In this document: positions 8,262 to 15,988 of the stretch, one piece after another
Layout: the number at the start of each line of letters is the position of its first letter
Position numbering within the stretch: position 1 is the first letter of the stretch
NCBI GenBank assembly: GCA_963739005.1
Contig: CAVTYQ010000001.1
Span: forward strand, 248,001 to 312,000
Length of the DNA: 64,000 bases
Direction: 5' to 3'
Source of the DNA: DASWJZ01 sp963739005
Lineage (GTDB): Bacteria > Pseudomonadota > Alphaproteobacteria > Rhizobiales > Afifellaceae
Translations under genes and position numbers: made by a program
Notes under the pieces: generated by a model
Databases searched by the model: none
What the model was told of the DNA's origin: nothing
Seen by the model: the letters and a program-made list of their open reading frames with translations, nothing else

Positions 8262-9026
8262 ATGAGCGTGGCAGAGCGAAGCGCCAGCGAAAAAGCGAAA
8301 CAAGGCGGCGCATGGGAAACCATAAAGGTCGTCATCGAGGCGCTTCTGATCGCGCTCGTCTTCCGGACCTTCCTCTACCATCCGTTCAACATTCCGTCAG
8401 GCTCGATGGAGCCGACGCTTCTGATCGGCGACTACCTCTTCGTTTCGAAGTTCAGCTACGGCTACAGCCGCTACTCGTTTCCCGTCGATCTCTCGTTCGT
8501 CCACGGGCGCATCTGGGAGGGGAGCGGGCCAAAGCGCGGCGACATCGCCGTGTTCCGCCCGCCGCGGGAGCCCGGCACGGACTACATCAAGCGCGTCATC
8601 GGGCTTCCCGGTGATCGCATCCAGGTGAAGGACGGCGTCCTCTACATCAACGACGAGGCGGTCAAGCGCGAGCCGGCCGGGGAGTGGGACGGCGAGGGCC
8701 GCTTCGGCGCGCCGGCGGCGATCAAGGAATATCGCGAGACGCTGCCGAACGGCGTCAGCTACATCACGCTCGACATGACCGAGAACGGGCCGGGCGACAA
8801 CACGCGCGTCTTCGAGGTGCCGCCGGACCATTATTTCATGATGGGCGACAACCGCGACAACTCGCAGGACAGCCGTTTCCTGGACGGGCCAGTCGGCTTC
8901 GTGCCGGCGGAAAATCTCGTCGGCCGCGCGGAGGTCATCTTCTTCTCGGTCAACGGCGCGCCCGCGTGGGCGTTCTGGAAGTGGCCGTGGTCGGTCCGTC
9001 CGAGCCGCATCTTCGAGCTTCTATGA
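8262..9026 (+). CDS. lepB: Signal peptidase I
   Basis: Cleaves signal peptides of secreted proteins at the periplasmic face of the inner membrane. The 254-residue protein has one N-terminal membrane segment (about 22-38, VVIEALLIALVFRTFLY), the catalytic Ser48 in PSGSMEPTL and the catalytic Lys110 in DYIKRVIGLPGDR, then the box E motif MGDNRDNSQDSR near 200. It begins the overlapping lepB-rnc-era run, an arrangement conserved across proteobacteria; the stop overlaps the rnc start by 4 bp. Confidence 0.97.
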   Translation: MSVAERSASEKAKQGGAWETIKVVIEALLIALVFRTFLYHPFNIPSGSMEPTLLIGDYLFVSKFSYGYSRYSFPVDLSFVHGRIWEGSGPKRGDIAVFRPPREPGTDYIKRVIGLPGDRIQVKDGVLYINDEAVKREPAGEWDGEGRFGAPAAIKEYRETLPNGVSYITLDMTENGPGDNTRVFEVPPDHYFMMGDNRDNSQDSRFLDGPVGFVPAENLVGRAEVIFFSVNGAPAWAFWKWPWSVRPSRIFELL

Positions 9027-9721
9027 AGACGAGCGAGCGCTCGCATCTGGAAGAAAAGCTCGGACACCACTTCGCCAATCCTAAACTCCTGGACCGCGCT
9101 CTGACACATGCGAGCGCGGTCGCCGGGCGCGCCCGCAAGCAGCCGGAGAGCTATCAGCGGCTCGAGTTCCTCGGTGATCGCGTGCTCGGCCTCGTCATCG
9201 CGGATGCCCTGATCGAGCGCTTTCCCGACGCGCCGGAGGGCGAACTCTCGCGACGCCTTGCGCGGCTCGTGAGCCGCGAGACATGCACCGAGGTCGCAGA
9301 GGCGATGACACTCGCCGAACATCTGAAGATGGGCGGGAGCGCCAAGAAGGGTGGTGTCGCCGCGACGCCGAGCGTGCTCGCGGACGCCTGCGAGGCGGTG
9401 ATCGCGGCCGTCTATCGCGATGGTGGGCTTGAAGCTGCGCGCGGGCTCGTCGAGCGCTTCTGGGGGCCGCGCATCGAATCGGGGCACGGGCCGCTCCGCG
9501 ACGCCAAGACCGAGCTGCAGGAATGGGCGCACAAGCGCGGCTTCGACGCGCCGTCCTATGTCGAGACGCTGCGCACCGGCCCCGACCATCGACCGGAATT
9601 CGAGATCGAGGTCTCCGTCGGGACCGTCGCGCCGGCACGGGCGAAGGGGGCCTCGAAGCGCGAGGCGGAGCACGACGCGGCGGCGAGCCTGCTCCGGCGC
9701 GAGGGCGTGTGGAAGGCGTGA
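9023..9721 (+). CDS. rnc: Ribonuclease III
   Basis: Double-strand-specific endoribonuclease that processes rRNA precursors and structured mRNAs. The 232-residue protein has the catalytic signature RLEFLGDRVLGL near residue 46, the second acidic site DACEAVIAAVYRDGG near 120, and a C-terminal double-stranded RNA-binding domain beginning DAKTELQEWAHKRG. The ATG overlaps the lepB stop; the stop overlaps the GTG start of era. Confidence 0.97.
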   Translation: MKTSERSHLEEKLGHHFANPKLLDRALTHASAVAGRARKQPESYQRLEFLGDRVLGLVIADALIERFPDAPEGELSRRLARLVSRETCTEVAEAMTLAEHLKMGGSAKKGGVAATPSVLADACEAVIAAVYRDGGLEAARGLVERFWGPRIESGHGPLRDAKTELQEWAHKRGFDAPSYVETLRTGPDHRPEFEIEVSVGTVAPARAKGASKREAEHDAAASLLRREGVWKA

Positions 9722-10629
9722 GCGAGGAGCGCGCCGCGACCCGCGCGGGCTTCGTTGCGCTGATCGGCGCGCCGAACGCCGGAAAGTCGACGCTTCTGAA
9801 CGCCGTCGTCGGCTCGAAGCTCTCGATCGTCACCCACAAGGTTCAGACGACGCGGGCGCTCGTCCGCGGCATCGTGGTCCATCGCAACGCGCAGATCGTC
9901 TTTGTCGACACGCCCGGCATTTTCGCTCCGAAGCGGCGGCTCGACCGCGCCATGGTGACGACGGCATGGGGTGGAGCCGCCGACGCCGACGTGCTCGCGC
10001 TTCTCCTCGACGCGAAGCGTGCGATCACCGACGAGGATCGCGCGATCCTGGAAAAGCTCGCGGGACTGCCGGCGAAGCGCGAGCGCGTGCTCGTCCTGAA
10101 CAAGATCGATCTCGTCAAGCGCGACACGCTGCTTCAACTCGCCAAGACGGCGAACGAGGCGGGAAGCTTCGCGCGTACCTTCATGATCTCGGCGCTCACA
10201 GGCGACGGCGTCACCGATTTTCTCGACGACCTTGCGGGGAAGATGCCGGAGGGGCCGTTTCTCTATCCGGAAGACCAGATGACGGATCTGCCGCTCCGCT
10301 TCCTTGCCGCCGAGATCACGCGCGAGAAGCTGACGCTCCGTCTCCACGACGAACTTCCTTATCGCGCGACCGTCGAGACCGAAAAGTGGACCGAGACGAA
10401 GAAGGGCGTGCGCATCGACCAGACGATCTATGTCGAGCGCGACGGGCAGCGAAAGATCGTGCTCGGCAAAGCCGGCGAGACCATCAAGGCGATCTCCATC
10501 GCCGCGCGCACGGAGATATCAAAGCTGGTGGAGAAACCCGTGCATCTTTTCCTCTTCGTGAAGGTGCGCGAGAACTGGAGCGACGATCCGGAGCGATATC
10601 GAGAGATGGGCGTCGAGTTTCCGAAGTAG
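9718..10629 (+). CDS. era: GTPase Era
   Basis: Ribosome-assembly GTPase that binds the 3' end of 16S rRNA. The 303-residue protein carries G1 GAPNAGKST, G2 VQTTRALVRG, G3 DTPGIF and G4 NKID, followed by a C-terminal KH domain with the GKAGETIKAIS loop. I start it at the GTG overlapping the rnc stop; a GTG 9 bp upstream is an equally possible start. It ends the operon; the accessory TA patch follows. Confidence 0.97.
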   Translation: MSEERAATRAGFVALIGAPNAGKSTLLNAVVGSKLSIVTHKVQTTRALVRGIVVHRNAQIVFVDTPGIFAPKRRLDRAMVTTAWGGAADADVLALLLDAKRAITDEDRAILEKLAGLPAKRERVLVLNKIDLVKRDTLLQLAKTANEAGSFARTFMISALTGDGVTDFLDDLAGKMPEGPFLYPEDQMTDLPLRFLAAEITREKLTLRLHDELPYRATVETEKWTETKKGVRIDQTIYVERDGQRKIVLGKAGETIKAISIAARTEISKLVEKPVHLFLFVKVRENWSDDPERYREMGVEFPK

Positions 10630-10658
10630 AACGTTGCTTTCCGAGCAAAATCAGTCTC

Positions 10659-10695
10659 TTGCGCGCTTTCTCCTATTTTGATATCATGATATCAA
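10659..10695 (+). promoter_or_regulatory. Promoter and palindromic operator of the FitAB/VapBC-type pair
   Basis: A -35-like TTGCGC (10659-10664) is followed after 17 bp by a -10-like TATCAT (10682-10687). The -10 lies inside a perfect 18-bp palindrome, TTGATATCATGATATCAA (10678-10695). TA antitoxins of the ribbon-helix-helix class typically repress their own operon from such sites, so this is very probably the autoregulatory operator. The antitoxin ATG is 15 bp downstream. Confidence 0.7.
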
Positions 10696-10710
10696 TTGTG
10701 GAGAAATCGA

Positions 10711-10959
10711 ATGGCCCAGCTTGTTGTTCGCAATCTCGATGACGACGTTAAGGCGAAGCTGCAACGTCGCGCCAAGCGCCATGGTCGCAGCACGGAAGAG
10801 GAAGTGCGCGACATTCTGCGCAATGCGGTGAAGGAGGAGGCCCGGTCGCGCCTGGGCCTCGGATCGCGGATGGCTGCTCGCTTCAAGGGGATTGGCTTCG
10901 ATGAGCCGATCCATGAGCTGCGCGGCGAGCCAGCCCGTCCGGCCAAGTTCGATCGGTGA
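10711..10959 (+). CDS. FitA/VapB-like ribbon-helix-helix antitoxin
   Basis: An 82-residue antitoxin: the N-terminal half (MAQLVVRNLDDDVKAKLQRR then RHGRSTEEEVRDILRNAV) is a ribbon-helix-helix DNA-binding domain of the FitA/Arc type, and the C-terminal tail should wrap the toxin. A GGAG ribosome-binding site lies about 8 nt before the ATG. Its stop overlaps the GTG of the toxin gene by 4 bp, fixing the stoichiometry by coupled translation. The palindrome upstream is the expected binding site. Confidence 0.9.
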   Translation: MAQLVVRNLDDDVKAKLQRRAKRHGRSTEEEVRDILRNAVKEEARSRLGLGSRMAARFKGIGFDEPIHELRGEPARPAKFDR

Positions 10960-11375
10960 TTATCCTCGATACGAATGTGATTTCCGAGGTCATGCTCGAC
11001 CGGCCCGAGCCGACCGTGCTGGCTTGGCTCGATGGCCTTCCCGATCAATCGGTATGGACAACGTCGATCACAGTCTTTGAGATCCGTCACGGTCTGGAAA
11101 TCATGAGTGCGGGACGGCGCCGCCGTGCGCTCGAAAAGGCGTTCTCCGAGATCATTGAAGGCGACCTTGAAAGCCGCGTGCTGCCGCTTGAAACGGATGC
11201 GGCAGAAGCCGCGGGGGCACTTTCTGCGGAACGCCGGCGTGCCGGCCGCTCGATTGAAATCCGCGACGCCCTCATTGCCGGGATTGCCCGAGCGCGGAAG
11301 GCAACGCTCGCCACGCGAAACGTCCGACATTTTCGCGGGATTGCCTTGAAGGTTGTCGATCCTTGGTCGGCATAG
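10956..11375 (+). CDS. FitB/VapC-like PIN-domain toxin
   Basis: A 139-residue PIN-domain ribonuclease toxin. The acidic residues that coordinate Mg are visible: D5 in MIILDTNVISE, E42 in TVFEIRHGLE, D104 in IEIRDALIAGIA, and the C-terminal ATRNVRHF motif. All four positions look intact, so the toxin should be active unless bound by the antitoxin. It starts with GTG overlapping the antitoxin stop. Target RNA cannot be told from the sequence. Confidence 0.9.
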   Translation: MIILDTNVISEVMLDRPEPTVLAWLDGLPDQSVWTTSITVFEIRHGLEIMSAGRRRRALEKAFSEIIEGDLESRVLPLETDAAEAAGALSAERRRAGRSIEIRDALIAGIARARKATLATRNVRHFRGIALKVVDPWSA

Positions 11376-11427
11376 GGAGTATCAATCCGGCCGCGCGTAA
11401 CTGAAAGGGCAGGGCGACTGCCTCCGC

Positions 11428-12432
11428 TTACTCGGCGGCCTTCGGCTGCATCGCCTCCCGCACCTCCGCCAATAGCTCATATGATCTGACGCGCGCCTTG
11501 TGATCGTAGATCGCGGAGGCCACCATGATCTCGTCGGCTCCCGTCTCGGCGATGAAGCCTTCGAGGCCGCGCCGAACCGTCTCCGGGCCGCCGACGAAGG
11601 AGCGCGCCAGCATGCGCGAGGCCTGCGCCTTCTCGGTCGGAGTCCAGTAGCTCTCGATATCGTCGAGCGGCGGCTGCAATTTCCCCCGCGTGCCGCGCTG
11701 CATGTTGGTGAAGGCCTGCTGCAGGGAGGTGAAGAGGCGGCGCGCCTCCGCGTCGGTGTCGGCGGCGATGACGTTGGCGGCGACGATCGCGTAAGGCCGG
11801 TCGAGGTCAGCCGAAGGCTGGAACATCTGGCGATAGTTCTGCAGCGCCGCCATCAGCGCGTCGGGCGCGAAGTGCGAGGCGAAGGCGTAGGGGAGGCCGA
11901 GCATCGCCGCGAGCTGCGCGCCGAAGAGGCTTGAGCCGAGGATCCAGAGCGGCACGTTCGTGTCGGCGCCGGGAACGGCGCGTACGAACTGTCCCGGCTG
12001 CACCGGCCCAAGCAGCGCCTGCAGCTCCAGCACGTCTTGCGGGAAGGTGTCGGCCGCCATCGGGTCGCGGCGGAGCGCGCGCAGCGTCAACTGGTCGGTG
12101 CCCGGCGCGCGCCCGAGGCCGAGGTCGATGCGGCCGGGATAGAGCGAGGCGAGGGTGCCGAACTGCTCGGCGATGACGAGCGGCGAATGGTTTGGGAGCA
12201 TGATGCCGCCCGAACCGACGCGGATCGTTTCAGTACCGCCGGCGACATAGCCGATCGCGACCGACGTCGCGGCGCTCGCGATCCCCACCATGTTGTGGTG
12301 TTCCGCCAGCCAGAAGCGGTGGTAGCCGAGCGCCTCGGCGCGGCGCGCAAGATCGAGCGAATTGTGGAGCGCGTCGGCGGGGGTGGCGCCTTCGACCACA
12401 TGCGCGAGGTCGAGAATGGAAAAGGGAATCAT
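11428..12432 (-). CDS. LLM-class flavin-dependent oxidoreductase (luciferase-like)
   Basis: A 334-residue TIM-barrel protein of the bacterial-luciferase-like superfamily, group 1 (MsnO8-like). Visible motifs are FSILDLAHV at the N-terminus, YHRFWLAEHHN, RVGSGGIMLPNHSPLVIAEQFG and LGLGRAPGTD, all typical of this subgroup, which uses reduced flavin. Substrate unknown. The start is placed at ATG 12432, as in homologues; there is no strong ribosome-binding site and an upstream in-frame extension exists. It is inserted, in the opposite orientation, between the two TA pairs. Confidence 0.88.
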   Translation of the reverse strand: MIPFSILDLAHVVEGATPADALHNSLDLARRAEALGYHRFWLAEHHNMVGIASAATSVAIGYVAGGTETIRVGSGGIMLPNHSPLVIAEQFGTLASLYPGRIDLGLGRAPGTDQLTLRALRRDPMAADTFPQDVLELQALLGPVQPGQFVRAVPGADTNVPLWILGSSLFGAQLAAMLGLPYAFASHFAPDALMAALQNYRQMFQPSADLDRPYAIVAANVIAADTDAEARRLFTSLQQAFTNMQRGTRGKLQPPLDDIESYWTPTEKAQASRMLARSFVGGPETVRRGLEGFIAETGADEIMVASAIYDHKARVRSYELLAEVREAMQPKAAE

Positions 12433-12534
12433 GCGGGCCAAGTGAATTGTGCGGCTGACATCTCCGGAATTGGAACTGTTCAACCGGAATCGCAAGGACC
12501 GGCGGCGCGATCGTCGCGGTGGGCCGGCAGTCTC

Positions 12535-12563
12535 TTGTGTAACTACAAAAGAAGAGTTACATT
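12535..12563 (+). promoter_or_regulatory. brnTA promoter with overlapping inverted repeat
   Basis: TTGTGT (12535-12540), 17-bp spacer and TACATT (12558-12563) form a good sigma-70-type promoter. The inverted repeat TGTAACT-N10-AGTTACA (12538-12561) spans both elements. BrnA antitoxins bind and repress their own promoter, so this is the likely operator. The expected transcription start falls at about 12570, at the brnT ATG. Confidence 0.65.
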
Positions 12564-12570
12564 ACCCGCC

Positions 12571-12873
12571 ATGACGCTGCGGTTCACCTGGGACCTCGCG
12601 AAGGCCGCTAGCAACAAACAGAAGCACGGCGTCAGTTTCGAAGTCGCAGCCCGCGTATTCTTCGATCCCTTCGCTCTCAGCGAGCAGGATCGCATCGAAG
12701 GCGGAGAATATCGCTGGCAGACGGTCGGTTCTGTCGAAGGTGTGCTCGTTCTCCTTGTGGCTCACACAGTACACGATGACGATGAGAGCGAGGTCATCCA
12801 TATCATTTCGGCCCGCCGTGCAGAACGGCGGGAAAGAAGGCGCTATGAAGAAGCGAAACACCGTCAGCTATGA
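12571..12873 (+). CDS. brnT: BrnT family ribonuclease toxin
   Basis: A 100-residue RelE-fold toxin that inhibits translation. The family pattern is clear: F-W-D-x-KA-x-NKQKHGVSFE at residues about 6-24, a central acidic stretch, and the C-terminal IHIISARRAERRERRRYEE (I-S-A-R-x-A-x-x-x-E-R-x-x-Y). There is no ribosome-binding site before the ATG and the predicted transcription start nearly coincides with it, suggesting a leaderless message. Toxin-first order with the antitoxin overlapping downstream is the normal BrnTA arrangement. Confidence 0.92.
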   Translation: MTLRFTWDLAKAASNKQKHGVSFEVAARVFFDPFALSEQDRIEGGEYRWQTVGSVEGVLVLLVAHTVHDDDESEVIHIISARRAERRERRRYEEAKHRQL

Positions 12874-13156
12874 GATCGATCCGGAAAGGCCTCTGACCGG
12901 GGAGGAGCGCGCGGAAATCGCGGCGCTAACGGCGTTGCCGGACACCGCCGTCGACACGAGCGACATTCCACCCGCCTCCGATGCGTTCTGGCGGAATGCA
13001 GTGCGGAACCCATTCTATCGGCCGGTGAAGCGGCAACTCACCGTGCGCGTCGATGCGGACGTACTCGCGTGGCTCCGCTCGAAAGGGCGCGGATATCAGA
13101 CGAAGCTGAATGCCATTCTTCGCCAGGCTATGGTGCGCGATGTGACGAAGCGCTGA
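12845..13156 (+). CDS. brnA: BrnA family antitoxin
   Basis: A 103-residue antitoxin; the C-terminal part VKRQLTVRVDADVLAWLRSKG then GYQTKLNAILRQAM is the BrnA ribbon-helix-helix DNA-binding domain, and the N-terminal half neutralises BrnT. The start ATG lies inside the brnT 3' end (29-bp overlap). recO begins 9 bp after its stop, so transcription from the brnTA promoter probably runs into recO. Confidence 0.9.
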   Translation: MKKRNTVSYEIDPERPLTGEERAEIAALTALPDTAVDTSDIPPASDAFWRNAVRNPFYRPVKRQLTVRVDADVLAWLRSKGRGYQTKLNAILRQAMVRDVTKR

Positions 13157-13165
13157 GACTTAGCG

Positions 13166-13903
13166 ATGGAATGGTCCGAGGAAGGCATCGTCGTCGGCGC
13201 CAGGCGCCACGGCGAGACCGACGTGATCATCGAGGTCCTGACCGCAGGTCACGGCCGGCATCTCGGCCTGGTGAAGGGCGGGCGCTCCCGGCGGCTTAGG
13301 CCGATCCTGCAGCCTGGAAACACGCTTTCGCTCACCTGGCGCGCGCGGCTCCACGAGCACCTCGGCAACTTCCGCGCCGAGGCGGTGACGGAGCGTAGCG
13401 CCGCGCTGATGGCGTCATCAATCGGCGCGTTCGGGCTTTCGCTCGCCGGCGCGCATTTGAGGCTGCTGCCGGAGCGCGACCCGCACCCGCGTCTCTACGC
13501 GGCGCTTGCCGTGATGCTCGACCGGCTGGACGCGCCTGCGCTCGCGGCGGAGATGATGGTGCGCTTCGAGCTTCTGCTTCTGGATGAGCTCGGCTTCGGG
13601 CTCGACCTTGAGAGCTGCGCCGCAACCGGAGCGCGCGAGGACCTCGCTTTCGTGTCGCCGAAGAGCGGGCGGGCGGTCAGCCGCGAGGCGGGCGAGCCTT
13701 ATCGCGACCGGCTGCTGCCGCTACCCCCGTTCCTGCTCCGGCCCGGCGCTCAGGAGGCCGAGCGGGCGCGCCTGGAAGAGGCGTTTCTGCTTACCGGCTA
13801 TTTCCTCGAGCGGCACGTCTTCGACGCGCGCGGCGAGGGGCTGCCGGAGGTCCGGCTCAATTTTCTCAAGGCGGTATCGCGTGCCGTTGAAGCGGTAGCG
13901 TAA
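13166..13903 (+). CDS. recO: DNA repair protein RecO
   Basis: RecO loads RecA onto SSB-coated gaps with RecR in the RecF pathway. The 245-residue protein has the N-terminal OB-fold opening MEWSEEGIVVGARRHGETDVIIEVLT and GLVKGGRSRR, followed by the helical domain (LRLLPERDPHPRLYAAL, FELLLLDELGFGLDLESC). The Cys of a RecO zinc finger are not obviously complete. recO follows era in many relatives; here two TA pairs and an oxidoreductase are interposed. Confidence 0.95.
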   Translation: MEWSEEGIVVGARRHGETDVIIEVLTAGHGRHLGLVKGGRSRRLRPILQPGNTLSLTWRARLHEHLGNFRAEAVTERSAALMASSIGAFGLSLAGAHLRLLPERDPHPRLYAALAVMLDRLDAPALAAEMMVRFELLLLDELGFGLDLESCAATGAREDLAFVSPKSGRAVSREAGEPYRDRLLPLPPFLLRPGAQEAERARLEEAFLLTGYFLERHVFDARGEGLPEVRLNFLKAVSRAVEAVA

Positions 13904-13936
13904 GTAACAATCGGCGAAGAGAGGAGGAGAGAGGCG

Positions 13937-14635
13937 ATGAAGCTCACCTGGTTCGGGCACTCGGCATTTCGCGTCGAGTTCGGGAATTGCCGCGTCATGA
14001 TCGACCCGTTCCTGACCGGGAACCCCTCATTCAAAGGCGATCCGAAGGCGGCGGCGGCCGGGGCGACGCATGTGCTCCTGACGCATGGCCACAGCGACCA
14101 CCTCGGCGACACCGCGGAGATATGCAAGTCGACGGGCGCTCAGCTGGTGGCGAATTTCGAGATCTACTCTTACCTCGCGGGTCAAGGCGTGGAGAACGCC
14201 AATCCCGGCAACCACGGCGGCACGGTCGACTGCGGCGGCTTCACCACGTCGTTTGTCATCGCGTTCCACTCGTCGTCCGTGCAGCAGGACGGAACGAACG
14301 TCTATCTCGGCAATCCGGCCGGGCTCGTCGTCAAGGCACCGGGCGAGCCTGTTCTCCTCCACATGGGCGACACGGAGATTTTCTCCGACATGGCGCTCAT
14401 CAACGAAATCCATCAGCCGGAGATCGGCATCGTGCCGATCGGTGACCGCTTCACCATGGGCGCGAAGACGGCGGCGATGGCCTGTCGCCGCTTCTTCAAA
14501 TTCAGGAAGATCGTGCCGTGTCATTACGGCACGTTCCCGATGATCGACCAGACAGCCGACAAGTTCATCGCCGAGATGGGACCGGACGGCGGCAAGGTGC
14601 TGGTGCCGGAGAAAGGGAAGGCGACGGAGCTTTAG
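13937..14635 (+). CDS. UPF0173 metal-dependent hydrolase (metallo-beta-lactamase fold)
   Basis: A 232-residue UPF0173 (YtkL-type) protein. Metal ligands of the metallo-beta-lactamase fold are present: LTHGHSDHLGD near residue 53-63, HMGDTEIFSD (Asp), and CHYGTFPMID near the C-terminus. GHSAFRVE near the N-terminus is the family's first motif. The natural substrate is unknown. A purine-rich ribosome-binding stretch (GAGGAGAGAGG) precedes the ATG. Confidence 0.92.
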   Translation: MKLTWFGHSAFRVEFGNCRVMIDPFLTGNPSFKGDPKAAAAGATHVLLTHGHSDHLGDTAEICKSTGAQLVANFEIYSYLAGQGVENANPGNHGGTVDCGGFTTSFVIAFHSSSVQQDGTNVYLGNPAGLVVKAPGEPVLLHMGDTEIFSDMALINEIHQPEIGIVPIGDRFTMGAKTAAMACRRFFKFRKIVPCHYGTFPMIDQTADKFIAEMGPDGGKVLVPEKGKATEL

Positions 14636-14692
14636 TAGCTGCGCCTGCGCGGCGCGGCGTCGACTTTGGCGCAATCGGCTTGGCGCCGGCCG

Positions 14693-14719
14693 GGTCGGTT
14701 TTCCGCGCGGCAACCGACC
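14693..14719. repeat. Inverted repeat in the hydrolase-GST gap
   Basis: GGTCGGTT and AACCGACC form a perfect 8-bp inverted repeat separated by 11 bp. No T-run follows on either strand, so it is not a classical terminator; it could be a regulator site upstream of the GST gene or an RNA hairpin. The remainder of the 160-bp gap shows nothing else. Confidence 0.4.
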
Positions 14720-14795
14720 GGTGCAAGAAACGGAATGACCGTCCGCCAGCGAGGATGATAGTTGGGGCGAACAGGCCAAACACGGAAGCTCTCCC

Positions 14796-15422
14796 ATGCT
14801 TACGCTCTACGACTATCTTCCCTCGCAGAACGGCTGGAAAGTGCGCGTACTGCTTGGGCTTCTCGGCCTTCCGATCCGCACCAAGCCGGTGGCGATCTTC
14901 GCTGACGAAAGTCGAACCGAGGCTTTCCTGAAGCTCAATCCCGCCGGCGCCATCCCGGTGCTTGAACTCGAAGACGGTCGCGCGCTCGCGGAATCGAACG
15001 CGATCCTCACGTATCTTGGCGAGGGAACGCCCTTCCTGCCCGATGACCGCTTCGCGCGCGCCAAGGTGATGCAGTGGCTCTTCTTCGAGCAATATTATGT
15101 CGAGCCGGTCATCGGTTCCTTGCGGTTCTGGACGCTGACGGGGCGCCTCGACCGCAACGCCGCCCTGGTCGAAGGCAAGCGCGAGACAGGACACCGCGCT
15201 CTCGCTGCCTTGCAGCGCGGACTGGCGGAAAGGCCGTTCGTTGCCGGCGAGGCATTCACCATCGCGGATATCGCGGTCTACGCCTACAGCCACCGGGCGG
15301 AGGATTGCGGCTTCGCGCTCTCCGCCTATCCCGCGGTGAAGGCCTGGGTCTACCGGGTCGCGGCGGAGATCGGGCCAGGCTACCCGGTGCATCCCTACGG
15401 CGACGAAGCGCGGGCAGCTTAG
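14796..15422 (+). CDS. Glutathione S-transferase family protein
   Basis: A 208-residue protein with an N-terminal thioredoxin-like domain (LYDYLPSQNGWKVRVLLG, then NPAGAIPVLELEDGRALAESNAIL, where the cis-Pro and the ES motif bind glutathione) and a C-terminal helical domain (FEQYYVEPVIGSLRFW, FVAGEAFTIADIAVYAY with the N-capping box). Likely cytoplasmic glutathione transferase or a non-catalytic relative; substrate unknown. Confidence 0.93.
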   Translation: MLTLYDYLPSQNGWKVRVLLGLLGLPIRTKPVAIFADESRTEAFLKLNPAGAIPVLELEDGRALAESNAILTYLGEGTPFLPDDRFARAKVMQWLFFEQYYVEPVIGSLRFWTLTGRLDRNAALVEGKRETGHRALAALQRGLAERPFVAGEAFTIADIAVYAYSHRAEDCGFALSAYPAVKAWVYRVAAEIGPGYPVHPYGDEARAA

Positions 15423-15496
15423 CGGGATGCGCGGCAGAGATTGAACCGCCGGCGGGCGCGATCTATAGGCGAGCGACCATCCAACGGGAGGCTGCC

Positions 15497-15877
15497 ATGA
15501 GCCTGCGCATCGCGTTTCTTGCCGCTTCGCTGCTTTTCGTTCACCCGGCGGCCGCCGAGGACGCCTTCCTCAACGGCGTCTACTCGACGCCTGAAGGGTG
15601 CGCAGCGCTGAAGGCCAAGAAGCAGAACAGCGGCGACTTCCTGTTCGTGAGCGCGACCGGGCTCGAAGGTACCAGTCTCAAGTGCGAATTCGTGCAGGTC
15701 TATCCGCGAAAGTCATCACCCGGCTGGACGGCGGTCGCGTTCTGCGAGGACTCGGATTCCTCCTATCCGGCGCTCTTTTCCATCCTGCCGCTCAACAAGA
15801 CCTCGCTGCATCTCGGCACGACCGACGCGGCCGCCGCCGGGGACGACGATACGGCGGCGGTGGCGCGACGACGATGA
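15497..15877 (+). CDS. Small secreted protein of unknown function, likely frameshifted near its C-terminus
   Basis: Opens with a clear signal peptide (MSLRIAFLAASLLFVHPAAA, cleavage about 20/21) preceded by GGGAGG. The mature part has FLNGVYSTPEGC and a WTAVAFCEDSD segment with paired Cys. As read, it ends in a low-complexity DDDTAAVARRR at 15877. In the +1 frame the sequence continues DDDDTLDGDYQLCDAK to a stop at 15920, which looks like the genuine Cys-containing end of such proteins. The shift must lie in the GGC/GAC-rich tract 15835-15878. I do not recognise the family. Confidence 0.65.
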   Translation: MSLRIAFLAASLLFVHPAAAEDAFLNGVYSTPEGCAALKAKKQNSGDFLFVSATGLEGTSLKCEFVQVYPRKSSPGWTAVAFCEDSDSSYPALFSILPLNKTSLHLGTTDAAAAGDDDTAAVARRR

Positions 15878-15988
15878 CGACACCCTCGACGGCGACTACC
15901 AGCTTTGCGACGCGAAATAGCGCCCCGTTGAACGGCAAGCGGCGGCAATCTATAGGCAAGCTGTTGATTTCAAAGGCTTCGGGAAACG

